A DNA stretch of 64,000 bases. It comes from Galeruca laticollis. Lineage: Eukaryota > Arthropoda > Insecta > Coleoptera > Chrysomelidae. Location: positions 37,602,028 through 37,666,027 of the forward strand of contig OY998182.1 of assembly GCA_963921935.1 (NCBI GenBank), written 5' to 3'. Every line of letters starts with the position of its first letter. Position 1 is the stretch's first letter. This document shows, piece after piece, positions 22,926 through 34,614 of the stretch. The notes beneath the pieces are model-generated. The model searched no databases. It was not told where the DNA came from and worked only from the letters and a program-made list of their open reading frames with translations. Position numbers and translations under genes: made by a program.

Positions 22926-25805
22926 ATGGCCAAGAGATTAAGGGATCTGAAAGTGGCTGAATTAAGAGCAGAATTGGAAGATCGTGAGTTGGAAACGTCC
23001 AGTAAGAAAAGTGAATTAGTAAAAAGACTTAAAGTGGCACTGGAAAATGACGGCTTTGATCCAGAAACAGTTTTATTTAATGACGAGGCTTCCACCTTAA
23101 TCTCGTCAATTTCTGCTAACATGGACGAGAAGATTTCTGATATGAAGAACGATATTTCTACTATGAAGAATGATATTTCGGCTAACATGGACGAGAGGAT
23201 TTCTGCCATGGAAGAGAACATGGACGAGAAGATTTCAGCTATAAAGAACGATATTTCTACTTTCAAGAACGATATATCTGCCGATATCTTATTAATGAAT
23301 AACGACATTGCCGCTGACATTGAAAATGAAATTTCGTCTCTAAAATCTGAAATCGAGGATAAGATGTCAACGATGGACGAGAAAATCGAGAATAAAATGT
23401 CAACGACGGACGAGAAAATCGAGAATGAGATTACAACGATAGACGAGGAAATCAAGGAGTTAGAGGAAAAGATTGCCGATTCAAGATTGCGAGGCACGCC
23501 AGAGGAAGAAAAGAAGACCGAGCAAACGAAACCTTGCAAGCCAAAAATACTACCTAAGTTTGAAAACATTGGCAGTTTTACCAAAGTCAAGGCCCCAACG
23601 TTTGATGGAAAAATGTCGTAGACTATTTATGTGAAACAATTTGAAGTAGCCGCTAGAGTGAATAATTGGTCCGATAGAGACAAGGCAGTGAACTTAACTA
23701 TCGCGCTTCGGGGAGATGCCTTATATGTACTTCAGACGATACCTCTGGAAGAAGCGGATGACTTTGAGCAGCTAAAAAAGAAGCTGGACATGCGATACGG
23801 TCACGAACATTTGGAATATTTGTACAGATTCCAGCTGAAGAACCGAAGGCGGAAACGTGACGAAACCCTTCAAGAGTATGAAATGGATATTGCCCAAATA
23901 GTTCGATTTGCTTATCCATCAGCACCAGAGAATATGATGGAATGTTTAGGCATCCAGGCCTTTATTGACGGCTTATGTGACCACGATATGGAGAAGTCGC
24001 TTCGATTAGCCCATCCCAAAACATTAGTTGACGCATTGAGAGCTGCTCTTAAATATGAAGCAGCAACGAAGGCTTCGGGTTACAACAAAGGTAGGACCAT
24101 GCAGGAAAAAGGTGACGATGACAGACTTGACCAGATCGTCAACCTGTTGAAAGGTATGGTAGACATGAAGCCGAAGAAGATCAGGTTCTGTAATTGTGGC
24201 GAGCTGGAGCATGCACGCAGTTCGTATAAGCGTCCTACGACTCTAGCAAACCAAGAACCTCTTAAATGCAAAGCAGCCACGAAGGGTTCGCGGTACAACA
24301 AAGGTAGGACCATGCAGGAAGAAGATGACGATGACAAACTTGACCAGATCGTCAACTTGTTGAAAGGTATGGTAGACAAGGAGCCGAAGATCAAATGCCG
24401 GAAGTGTGGCGAGCTACAGCACGTACGCTGTCCGTCTAAGCGCCCCAAGACTCCTGTAACCCAAGCACTCCAGTCACAGGGGAAATCAGACAGGGGTGAA
24501 CATCCAGCTGATGTGAATCACCGAAAAGCCAACTCTTTGCCTAGACGACCGTTGCCAACAGACTGCTTCCACTGCAACAAGGCGGAATCTAGGGAAGCTG
24601 CAGTTTCAAGAACTACTGTAGTCAATGAAGAATGGTCACCCACCAGGATCAGAGAAGATCAGGAGAATGATCCTTGCCTAAAGAAGATTCGGCAGTGGAA
24701 GGAAGAAAATCGGCGACCTACATGGCAAGAAGTGTCAAGATTTTCACCGAAACTCATAGCGTATTGGGCTCAGTGGGACTCCCTTGTCCTGAAAGAAAGG
24801 CTGTTGAAAAGAGTCCTTGAAAACGATGATGGTTCCGAGATGAGGAGACAGTTGGTTATCCCTAGAACGAGGTTAGCTTTGGTACTGAAGAAGTTACATG
24901 ACAGTCCATCGGGAGGTCATCTGGGAGTGGAGAAAACCCTCCAGCGAATCCGTGAGAGGTTTTATTGGATGAACAGCTCCGATGATGTGAAGGACTGGTG
25001 TAATAAATGTACGACTTGTGCTACGAGTAATGGACCACATCGCAAGAGAAAAGCACCTATGAAACAGTATAACGTTGGAAGCCCTTTCGAAAGGATTGCT
25101 TTAGATATCGTTGAGCCATTTCCGACGACCGAAAATGGTGGCAAATACATACTGGTTGTAATGGATTATTTCACAAAGTGGACGGAAATTTACGCTTTCC
25201 CGAACCAAGAGGCCACAAATGTCGCGGATGTATTGGTGAAGGAATTTATCATCCGATAAGGAGTGCCCTTGGAAGTCCACAGTGACCAGGGAAGAAATTT
25301 TGGAAGCCATCTATTCCAGGAGGTTTGCGACAGGTTGGGAATGAAGAAGACCAGGACAACAGCATTACATCCACAGTCAGACGGAATGGTCGAGAGAATG
25401 AACAGAACTATTGGGAAATACCTGTCCAAAGTGGTTTCCAGCCATCAGAGAGATTGGGGCCAGTATCTCTCCCTATTCGCATTGGCTTATCAATCTGCCG
25501 TCAATTAGTCCACGGGTGAAACACGGGCGAAAATCCTGTTTGGTCGTGAAATGAGGCTCCCTTGTGACCTGGAGTTTGGCTGTAGGCCTGGAGAAGATCA
25601 AGCAGGCGAAGACTACGTGATCCAATTGAGAAGAAGGCTGGACGATATTCATAAATTAGTTCAAACAAATCTTCAAGTTGCCAGCGACAGAATGAAAAGG
25701 AAGGGGACAAAGTATGATTACACAACCCGACGAGGAGAAAAGGATTTTCTCCAAAATTACAAAAATCCTGGGAAGGTCCATACTTAATCAAGAAAAGGAT
25801 CAATG
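22926..25805 (+). pseudogene. Gag-integrase fusion frame of gypsy copy 2
   Basis: One continuous reading frame from ATG 22926, interrupted only by TAG at 23619, TAA at 25257 and TAG at 25506, with a further break near 25730. Order: SAP motif (LKVAELRAELEDRELETSSK), heptad-rich coiled coil, Gag capsid region, CCHC knuckle 1 (CNCGELEHARSSYK, third Cys lost), then a duplicated segment with knuckle 2 (CRKCGELQHVRCPSK, atypical). Immediately after comes ADVNHRKANSLPRRP, the linker that normally follows RNase H. The integrase follows: HH-CC zinc domain (about 24895-25025), core Asp (ALDIVEPF), SDQGRNF and MVERMNRT with Asp and Glu. It shows gag joined in frame to integrase after a clean internal deletion. 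Confidence 0.85.
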
Positions 25806-26215
25806 ATGTTATAAATCACATAAGCAAGATCCCCAACGGAAAACCAAAAGTAGTCCACCAAAACCGACTAGCGCCATTCGAAGGAGACCATGACCTAGAG
25901 AAAGAAGTAAACCATATTCGAGATGTGTCTGACCCTACCTTCGAAGAATTTATGGGCGCGTATGGAGGTACCGGGAAAGCTAGATATGGAGTTACTTCAG
26001 AACAACGACAAGATTTGTTCACTCTCCCGGAACATGGTAGAGGTTATCTTCCAAGATACCGGTGTCCAGATACTAATTTGCGGCTACAACCCCCGTTATC
26101 AGTATCCGATGAAGACGGTGCCCTGCTATTTCCATAAGATTGGAAAGTGTAGAAATGGGGCCAGTTGCCGATTCAAACATCTAGTCTCGGATACACAAAA
26201 GTTCCAGGAGGAACT
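25806..26215 (+). pseudogene. Pol C-terminal tail with macro-like remnant and CCCH zinc finger (copy 2)
   Basis: Follows the integrase. The plus strand reads SDPTFEEFMGAYGGTGKARY and SEQRQDLFTLPE (first frame). A frame change leads into a frame with NMVEVIFQDTGVQILICGYN and then KTVPCYFHKIGKC followed by RNGASCRFKH. The last part is a C-x7-C-x5-C-x3-H zinc finger. The FQDTGVQILICGYNPR strand-helix pattern resembles the C-terminal part of an OARD1-like macro domain, whose N-terminal part is deleted here. The copy on the minus strand at 52367-52810 keeps a little more (KKFGQLEKLEDQIPAPGK, MPKIACN). The macro assignment is inference; the CCCH pattern is seen directly. Confidence 0.6.
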
Positions 26216-26346
26216 TCCATTTAAGGAGGGGATAATGTTACGAAACAGCACACTGGCGGACGCGCAGGGATTATTAGAATTGTTTACGTCTTTCGAAAGA
26301 AAATTAGAAAAACTTGAAGACCAGATTCCATTTAAGGAGGGGGTAA
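26216..26346 (+). repeat. Duplicated polypurine tract and LTR start ahead of the 3' LTR
   Basis: CCATTTAAGGAGGGGATAA followed by TGTTACGAAACAGC occurs at 26217. It continues with a partial LTR interior (GGACGCGCAGGG, 26257-26268), then a short piece encoding KLEKLEDQIP, and then a second tract CCATTTAAGGAGGGGGTAA immediately before the true 3' LTR at 26347. This is a mosaic, as expected from template switching during reverse transcription. Confidence 0.72.
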
Positions 26347-26835
26347 TGTTACGAAACATTACACTGGTATAGTCCCTAAATCCGACTCTGTCTAAGCCAG
26401 GTATGAAAGTTAAAATTATGGTGGACGCGCAGGGTTTCCTAGAATTGTTTACGAATAGTGACTATCTTATCTACATTGTTATTGTGACCAGTCTTATCTA
26501 GAAAATGCCAGAAAGACAATTGTTTTTGTAAGCCGCCGTCCGGAATTTTCTAGTAAAAAAAGGCTGTAATATATAAGGAACCGATCAGGAAGAGGTAGTT
26601 AGATGATGAAGTGATCTCGACAAATAAACAGTAAATAAGTGAATATGAAAGTGTTGATATAAATTAATAATTAAGTTTGTGTGCATATAAATTAAATTTA
26701 AGTGATTAGTTAAGTATATATAAATTAAGTGTTAGTGATTAGTTTAGTATTCGAATAAATTAGTAAGTAGCCATACCGTGTGTTTAAAATTTATCCCACC
26801 CGTTTACTGTTTAAATAAATAACAAAAACATTACA
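26347..26835 (+). repeat. 3' LTR of gypsy copy 2
   Basis: Begins TGTTACGAAACATTACACTGG and ends AAACATTACA at 26835, followed by the TTATT target duplication. Very similar to the 5' LTR at 22403-22881. The start sequence is written here only in part (first 20 bases: TGTTACGAAACATTACACTG). Confidence 0.9.
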
Positions 26836-26990
26836 TTATTGACGTTTTGAAATAAATATGTAACGAATATAATATACAAGCATGTCATAGTAGATCCCAT
26901 ATATGCTTAGAAACCATTCTGTTATAGTCTAGCAAAATAAAAATGAAAGTGATCGAGTGTTGGACGTCCACAGTAAAGTGGATCGGTTGT

Positions 26991-29475
26991 AGGTCCGTCA
27001 AGCTTGCCCCCCCGGTTAGATTTTTTCTACCAAAATGCTAGCACACATAAAGGGCACCTAGCACAACAATTTTTATAGCTAGCACACCAACTGCTCACAA
27101 TAAAAATGCTTTGGAATTCGGGTGGGGCCAGGTTAACGTTAGCTACCTCCGGTCGGAATTTTTTCGCCAAAATGCTACCACAAACGAAGGACACCTATCA
27201 CAATCTAGCACACCATTTTTATAGCTAGCACAGCAACTACACTTTTAATTCTGGGGAGTGGGACGGAGGTCAGTGAAATAACGCTATACTTACTCGATGA
27301 ATAAATAAATGAATAGGTTGAATATATATGAAAAACGGCTGGTTTAATTGTTTCTTACTGTAGTTACGAAAAATTTTCGGAATATTCCACTCATATGGTA
27401 AAAATTCCAAATGAAGCAGGATCATAACTCTCCGGCAGTGCCGATAATTTCCCTTTTAAGTCCGTATCTAAGTAACGTCTAAGTAACAATTGTTGTTATT
27501 ATCATAATTTTAATTTAAAATATCATAAAAATGTCACGGTTTGAAAACGATTCTTCAAGTTTAATCCAAAAATAAGTGATTGAAAATGAACCAAAAAGGG
27601 TAATGTAATGTTGTTTAAATAATATAAATTTCGCATTAATACAGTATTATGTCGTCTAATCGAGAAATATTCTATCGAATTACACTCATGAAAATAGTTA
27701 TAGATCATTAGTTTTACTTATATAGTCCATGTTACTTGTAATATTATTAGAAAGAATACATATTATTACAACCATGAGCCCTTCGGGGAAACCCTTTCTT
27801 AACCCAAACATCTGATTCGGCCAGTTTGGATGTACCTACAAGAATTTTATTTACTCTTAAGACCCATAAAAACGGCATCATAAAAATGATTCAAATTTTA
27901 ACGATAGACTTGGTTTAACGACCCTTTTAAAAAGTCCGATGAGAACTTCAGATGGATTATACCTAGTTTTTAGAAAAATAAGAATACCTATGTCATCAAT
28001 TTTGCTGCCTTCCGTTTAATACCCATATTGTAAGAAAGCAAAAAAGTTAGTCCACTTTCTTTAGTCCGCCAACTTTGGTGATCCGCCATGTTGAATTTAG
28101 AATGACGTCACATACCTAATCATGGATTGGCATGCAAACTAGACGTATACACAGAATTTCAAATCAATCGGTTGAAGATATCTGCTTCAAAATTGAGTTG
28201 CAAGATTGCAACCGAACAAACATACATTGCCAGTTACATACTAAAAACTTTGAAAAATATATAATAGTGTTGGTGTCTTATGATATGCCACAGAAATATT
28301 CGAAGCTCTGATTAACCGGCTCTAAGAATTAAAAGCTGCACGTTCTAAGTTAACTTGGGAATTTAAAAAAAATCTGATAGTGAAATGCAAAATTTATGTT
28401 ATCATTATAATGGTTCATTAACCATCAACTTCGGCAATAAATATTCTGGCAAATTTAAATAGTTTGAGTGTTTCTTTAAAATAAGGAAATAAGGACTACA
28501 GTGAACCACGATCAGTCTAAAACATGTATTCTCAATATATTGGAACATTTTTAGGGATCTCAGCCGCTCCTTCCCAGATTGCACAACTTTGTGCAAAGGA
28601 CATATCCAACGGCTTCGCTTTTTTGGACATTTATTTATTCAACATGTCTGTACGCAAACGTTTGTCGTTGCCTTTATTATAGTGTGACGTAATTTGCAAC
28701 TTATTCGTGCACGGATTGTTTCTGATTCCGTGACTAAATGGTTGAATTTAATTATTTTGTTTTATTAAAATTACTATTATTTTAACAAAATTATTTTTAA
28801 AAGTGAAGATTTTTTGTATTCTTTCGTTTTTTAGCATTAATTGAAAATAAATAGATAATTATTAATTAAATAATAGTTAATTATTAATTAATCAAATACC
28901 CTGCTAGATGGGAAAATATAGATATCACGCACAATCTGGCAACATCTGTTTAGGGGCCATTTTTTATAGGAAAATGATGTTTAGGGACAAATACATCCAA
29001 CATTTTCATTCATTCGTGTAACCATAGCATGATTTTGCAGACACCCCCACCCCCTGAATTCAAAAGCATTGTTGATGTACTAGCTATTAAAAATTTTGTG
29101 CTAGGTTGTGCTAGGTGTCTTTTCTTTGTGTTAGCATTTTGGCGAAAAAATTCCAACCGGAGTGGGCTAGCGTTAACCTAGCCCTACCCGAATTCCAAAG
29201 CATTTTTATTGTAAGCTGTTGGTGTGCTAGCTATAAAAAATGGTGTGCTAGGTGTCCTTTATCTGTGCTAGCATTTTGGCGACAAAATTCCAACCGGGGG
29301 GGGCTAGCGTTAACCTGGCCCCACCCGAATTCAAAAGCATTTTTATTGTGAGCTGTTGGTGTGCTAGCTATAAAAATTGTTGTGCTAGGTTGTGCTAGGT
29401 GCCCTTTATGTGTGCTAGCATTTTGGTAACAATTTTCTAACCGGGGGGGGGGGGGGGGGGCAGCTTGACGGAGCT
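26991..29475. mobile_element. Non-coding DNA transposon with long inverted repeats and 9-bp target duplication (MULE-like)
   Basis: The 9-bp sequence ATCGGTTGT occurs on both sides (26982-26990 and 29476-29484). Ends are AGGTCCGTCAAGCTTG at 26991 and AGCTCCGTCAAGCTG read inward from 29475. The arms (about 270 bp left and 420 bp right) are inverted copies built of tandem units of about 138-147 bp, each with a GTGTGCTAGCTATAAAAA, GTGCTAGCATTTTGG and TTAACCTGGCCCCACCC pattern. The ~1.8-kb centre has no significant ORF. A 9-bp duplication and long TIRs fit the Mutator superfamily; Foldback-like elements are the alternative. A run of about 19 G near 29442-29460 lies in the right arm. Confidence 0.75.
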
Positions 29476-29554
29476 ATCGGTTGTTTTATAACAGAGCCAG
29501 TACCTGAGGGAATTTCTCAGTCGTATGAAATAAAAATGTAAGTTCAAGCCAGTA

Positions 29555-29665
29555 AAAGTCGCGAGAACCCCAGCAATTCTAAAAGTAGTCGTAAACAGTT
29601 AGGACAACAAGCAAAAGAGGTCGTGTATAATGTATACGAATATTTGAGAAAAAGAACATTTTCTC
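29555..29665 (+). pseudogene. Short HTH-like transposase N-terminal fragment
   Basis: The plus strand encodes SRKQLGQQAKEVVYNVYEYL followed by RKRTFSQ. This resembles the N-terminal leader of insect DUF4817/DDE_3-type transposases (LG.QAREIVYNV). It is only about 40 codons long and stops soon after. It may be related to the fragment at 3520-4350. Confidence 0.4.
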
Positions 29666-29702
29666 AGATAGTATGACAAACATTTCTGAGTACTATCTAT
29701 AG

Positions 29703-30445
29703 CAGCGGTTCTCAAACTTTTTTGGTGCCGTAACCCGGTTGGATGGTATTCTTTATTAATACGCGTAATAAAAGTACTATGTAACAGTTACTAATTATTA
29801 CTTACTTTACTTAGTAAATTCATATATAACAAGTATAATAATAGAAGATATTATAAAAGAAAAAAATCTAACTAATGGGAGGTATGAAACTGTTTTTTAT
29901 TTTTCATCAACTGGTTGATGTCAGGTTTGATAGAAGACAGTTGAAGTCTCATATCAGGTTCGGCGTCCATCTATTGCGATATTTTGTTTTCGTGGCTGCA
30001 TATGTTGTTTGGAACAAATATGTTGTTGGGAACGGGAGAAGAATATTCAGAGCTATTTTGACAAGTATTGGATATTCATCACGAATTCTGCACCAAAAAT
30101 CGTTGGGAGGCTTCGTTTTGAACAGTGACTCCATACTTGTATCTGACGACATTTCTAAAAGAGATTCATATATCTCATACTTTCGGGCTTTTGCAAGTTG
30201 GGTAAAAAAGGATTATGAATCCATGAATTCAGTTTCCTTTTTGTTTTTCGGAAAAAGAAGCGCGCATTGAAGTGATATATTGGATCAATTCTTCAAATAC
30301 ATAATCTTGAAAGATTTCTGAGTCGTTATCGCCAACAAACTCACTGAGTGACGTAAAACTTTCTATTTTTCTCTTAGCAACGCAAAGAATCCAAAAATCT
30401 TGTTTCCTTTTGAAGGCAGGAACACTGTTGTCTGTTTACATTGCA
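29703..30445 (-). pseudogene. hAT (Charlie/ZBED-like) transposon 3' end with transposase C-terminus
   Basis: The end CAGCGGTTCTCAAACTTTTT at 29703 is a typical hAT/Charlie terminal repeat. On the minus strand, codons from about 30440 to 29873 encode the hAT dimerisation region: ESLFKTKPPNDFW, EYPILVKIALNILLPFPTTY, TKTKYRNRW, then after a frame change DAEPDMRLQLSSIKPDINQL and a final SH before the stop. The upstream sequence (KRKQDFW, and SLSEFVGDNDSEIF-type) continues the family pattern until the LINE boundary near 30450. Stops and frame changes show decay. The 5' half is missing. Confidence 0.8.
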
Positions 30446-30449
30446 ATAG

Positions 30450-33400
30450 TCATCATCACTTAGCGCTACAACCCTGGGTGGGTCTTGGCTGACTGCACAA
30501 CTTTATTCCAGGAGGCCTTGTCTTCCATCAACCTGTAATCGAGTGGGATGTTCATTTTTTGAGGATATGATCTTATGTTGTCTCTCCAACGCATTCTGGG
30601 GCGTCCAAGTGGTCTTTTGCCTGTTGGAGTCTCTGCCCATATCAGTTTTACAAGTCTTTCGCCGTGTACTGCCCATCTCAAACGCTGGGATTTAATTTCC
30701 TGGATAATATCGCTATCTTTGTATAGTTCTTGGACCTCTGCATTAGTTCTAATGCAATATCGGTTGGTCGTCAGATCGAGGTAAGGTCCAAATATCCTTC
30801 TGAGAATATTTCGTTCGAATCATCTGAGTTTATCTTCGTTTGCTTTGGTCATTGTCCACGTTCCACTACCATATGTTATTATGGGTCTGATGATAGTTTT
30901 ATATATCTTGATTTTTTAAGCCTTTGTTAAACTTCATAAGGCAAATACAGCGGGTTGCGGACTGGATTCTGCCTTTGATTTCTTCAGTGACGTCGTTGTC
31001 TGGTGTAATTGTGGCACCAAGGTATTTGAAGTGTTCTACTCTTGCGAAGTTGAAATTGTTTATTGTGAAGTTTTGTCCTAATCTATCTCTTCGTGCCGTT
31101 CTATTTACGCACATGTATTTTCGTCTTTTCACCGTTAATTCTCAGTTCTACTTCGCTTGTTGTTTTCTCGATCTTGTTGAAAATGTCCTTTATTGTTACG
31201 ACAGAATCCCCGATGATGTCGATGACATCTTCGTATGCTAACAGCAATTTGAGACCTTTCGTTGTTAGCAGTTCAGTTTTTATCTAAGCTGTTCTCACGG
31301 CTTTCTCTAGGACGAGATTGAACAGTTGTGGCGAGAGGGCATCGCCTTGTTTTAGTTATCTATTCCAAAGCTGCTGGATAGGTTATTGTTTACCCGTACC
31401 TTTGATACTCCTCCCTCTATGCAAATTTTGGTCATCTGGATCAGCTTTTTTGGAATTGAAAACTCCGCCTTTGCGTTCAATACTTGGCTTCTCTCTATGG
31501 TATCATAAGCCTGTCGGAAATCTATGAAGAGGTTATGTATTGTTCTATTATATTCCCAAGCCTTTTCTAGAATTTGCCTTAGTGTGAAAAGTTGGTCTAT
31601 AGTTGACCTGTATTTTCTGAAGCCGGCTTGATATACACCTAGGATGTTTTCTGCATATGGGGTTAATCTATATAACAGGATGTTTGAGAGTGTTTTGTAT
31701 GCGGTGTTTATTAGTGAGATTCCCCTGCAGTTGGCGCATTTTGATTTATCTCCCTTTTTATGAAGGGGTGCGATAATACTTTCTTTCCATTTTGTAGGTA
31801 TTTTTTCTTCTCGCCATATGAGAGTTATTAATTTGTGAATTTGCAAATGGAGTGCATTTTCACCATATTTTAGTAGTTCTGCCGGTATCTCATCCGAGCC
31901 AGACGCCTTGGAGTTCTTTAGCTTTTTCAATATCCTTTTTGTTTCTTGAAGCGAGGGCTCTTCCACTGGTAGGTCTGCTGTTATGTAGGTCTCTTCTTTG
32001 TGCACTTTTTCTGGTTTTATGATTAGGAGGTCGTTGAAGTATCTTCTCCATTCTTCGGTCAGTTCTTCTTCTTTGAATATTAAGTGGCCTTGGTCGTTCC
32101 TAAGTGTCGGAATGGATTTGACCTTAAAGCCTTTCTTCTCAAAAGTAATTGCTCTGTAGAATTCTCTGGAACCTCGTTTTGGGCGGTCTCTTTCTATTTC
32201 TTCATATTTATACCGTTCATACTCTTTTTTCTTTGTTCTTATTAGTTTTCTTGTCTCTTTTCGGCACCTTGCGTATTCTTCTATACTTTTCTCCGTTTGG
32301 AGTTGTAACATTATCTTCCTTGTCTTTTGTCTGGCTTCTAGGAGAATCTGACACTCGCCGTGAAACCATTATTGTTCCCGATTTACTTTATTTTTTCCGA
32401 ATACTTTTTGAGCGGTTTCTGTTATTACTTTCAAAGTTCTCTCTCACAACTTTTCAGGTTAATTACATTCTGTCTCAGAGTCTAGAGTTTGTTCGAGTTG
32501 ATCTCTGTACTGTCGCTGTTTTGTTTAATTTTGCAGTTCGACCCTGTTCCATTGAGGGGTTGTCTTAGCTCTGGTGTATTTATGGGTCGATATTCTCATT
32601 TTAACTTTCGCTCGGACTGGGTAATGGTCTGTATCCCCATCTATTCCTCGGAGGCTTCTTACGTCTAGGAGGTTGCTTCCGTGACCCGCATCCATGATGA
32701 TATGGTCTATTTGGTTTCCGGTGGTGTGGTCATTCGAAATCCAGGTCCGTTTGTGGATGTCTTTATGTGGGAACATAGTCGATTTTATCAGCATATTGTT
32801 GGAAGTGGCTTTGCCCATTATCATTGTATATATTATGAAGGCTGTGTTTGCCTATCATTGGGTTGAAGCAGGGTTCTTTGCCTATTTTGGCATTGAAATC
32901 TCCACAAAGTAGTCGCATGACTTGTAAGGGCATTGTGTCAATGGTTTTCGCTAAGATGTCGTAGAAGGCATATTTGGTGGCTTCGTCCTTCTTTTGAGTT
33001 GCTGCATGTGCTGAGATGATCGATATATTGTACCATTTGCCTTTTAGTCTAATGTAGCACATTCTTTCATTTATTGGTTTGAAATTTAGAACGTTTTGGA
33101 CCATATCTTCTCAAATGACAAAACCTGTTCCAAATTCATGTTTTCTCTGTTCGTTGCCGCTAAAAAATATAACAAATTTACTCATCTTTACATTTCCGTC
33201 CCCAGGCCGTCTTATTTATTGGACTGCTATTATATCCATTCCTATATTTTCGAGTTGTTGAATGGCATTTGTAGCGGCACCGGCTCTGTACTAGCTCTGG
33301 ACGTTCCAGGTTCCAATACTCATATTCCTTTTCCGATGCGTTTGTCGTCTTTGTGTTGTTTCTGTTCGGGTCCGAGACAAAATTGCAGTTTTCAAAACCA

Positions 33401-33485
33401 GAGTCCTTTTTACGAGAGTGGGTGGTTAGCCCTCTGCTCAACCCTCCTCCTTTATCCGGGCTTAGGACCGGCAGTGACAACTGAC
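30450..33485 (-). pseudogene. RTE-like LINE, near full length (endonuclease plus RT), decayed
   Basis: Minus strand. The 5' part (about 33420-32560) encodes an apurinic-type endonuclease: LENIGMDIIAVQ (about 33240), KPINERMCYIRLKGKWYNIS, LLCGDFNAKIGKEP, and TTGNQIDHI near 32710 with GDTDHYPVRAKV (about 32640). RT follows at 32311-31240: LKKLKNSKASGSDEIPAELL, CANCRGISLINTAYKTLS, YQAGFRKYRSTIDQLFTLRQ and DFRQAYDTIERSQV. The active-site region reads AYEDVIDIIG, so the YADD is lost. The C-terminus (30681-30466) is RTE-like (GRPRMRWRDNIRSY). The 3' end carries a short TGATGATGA tail near 30450. There is no ORF1, as expected for RTE. Confidence 0.87.
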
Positions 33486-33489
33486 AAGC

Positions 33490-34520
33490 TACTCAATCCA
33501 CCAAGTTTTTGACTCTTTGAGTGAGATTCGAGGATAATAACATACCACAGAGTTCAAGTTTAGGAATTGTGATAGTTTTCAGTGGTGCAACACGCGATTT
33601 TGCTGATATCAGAATACATGAAACTGTTTATAGGTGTAGATGGTTCTGATGTAGGCACATGCGCCGTACGCTTCGGTACTCGCATCTGAAAGGGAGTGAA
33701 GTTCAATTTTGCTTATTTCTTGTGATTGAAGATAAGACGGGGAATTTTTAAATGCTTGATTTGACATATGGTGTTTAGGAATTCTTGCCATTTCTGTAAG
33801 ATTTCCTTATCGGTGATTTTATCATCCCAGTTACACTTTAATTTCCATATTTTCTGCATTAGCATCTTTCCTTTAACGACCGCGGGGTTAACAACACCCA
33901 GGGGGTCATAACATTGTGAAATATGTGACAGAATATTTCTCTTGGTGATATTGTCCTCACTAACGAGTTCAGTGGGTACGGATATTTGGAACTCATCACT
34001 TATAGGATTCCATTTTACGCCTTATACTTTAGACGGAGATTGATCTAGGTTTATGACAAATTCAGGTATTTGTGTCTGCGATATCTTTTTTAGAAAAGTT
34101 TGAGAGTTAGAACCCCATTTATGCAAATGAAAACCAGTCGATTCAAGCAACGATTTCAGTTCGAAATATAGTTTTTCGAGGGATTCGATTGAATCGCACC
34201 CCGTTAAAATATCGTCTACGTACGTCTGTGTGAGAACTGCGAACGAGGCTAGAGGAAGATTTTTATTGGTACTTGCAATCTCGTTCAAAACTCTAGTTGA
34301 GAGGAATGGACTACAATTCATACCATAAGTTAATGTTTGTAATTCAATACATTTGATCGGTTCTTTAGGTGAGTCTCTCCACAAAATGTTTTGAAGGAAC
34401 ACGTCTTTGGGGTTAATTCGAATTTGTATAAACATTTTCTCCAAATCAACAATCAACGTGTATTTGAAGGTTCTAAACCTGCAGAAGACTGAGTCTAAAG
34501 ATAAATCGTTTGGCACTCAA
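33490..34520 (-). pseudogene. BEL/Pao pol fragment (RT and RNase H)
   Basis: Minus-strand RT from about 34516: LIVDLEKMFIQIRINPKDVF, QNILWRDSPKEPI, ELQTLTYGMNCSPFLSTRVL, then TYVDDILTG (active site about 34206-34220) and GFHLHKWGSN. After frame breaks comes the Pao-type RNase H start IELHSLSDASTEAYGACAYI (about 33700) and SRVAPLKTITIPKLELCGML (about 33590-33540). These are diagnostic of BEL/Pao. LTRs, Gag and integrase are absent. It ends abruptly at the LINE boundary near 33490. Confidence 0.87.
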
Positions 34521-34614
34521 ATCAGCAACAGCTACATTTTAATATATTTTTAACCTTTACTAAAATCCTTAATACCAAGACATTGTCAATATTTCAATCT
34601 AATTTTTTTTTCAG

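Larger units (their letters stand above)
22402..26835 (+). mobile_element. Gypsy copy 2: non-autonomous derivative lacking PR, RT and RNase H
   Basis: The element is bounded by LTRs and the 5-bp duplication TTATT (22397-22401 and 26836-26840). It is only about 4.4 kb. It has LTR, tRNA-Leu-type PBS, SAP-Gag with a duplicated zinc-knuckle module, then directly the post-RNase H linker and integrase, a Pol C-terminal tail with a CCCH finger, polypurine tract and LTR. PR-RT-RNase H are missing without disrupting the frame. The matching duplication shows that it integrated as a unit, so the deletion probably predates insertion. Confidence 0.88.

Noticed and set aside
22916..23590. 224-residue minus-strand ORF (and a similar one at 2269-2757 plus strand) opposite gag
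   Set aside because: It is the antisense of the repetitive coiled-coil region; no start context and no domain. The sense strand is clearly Gag.
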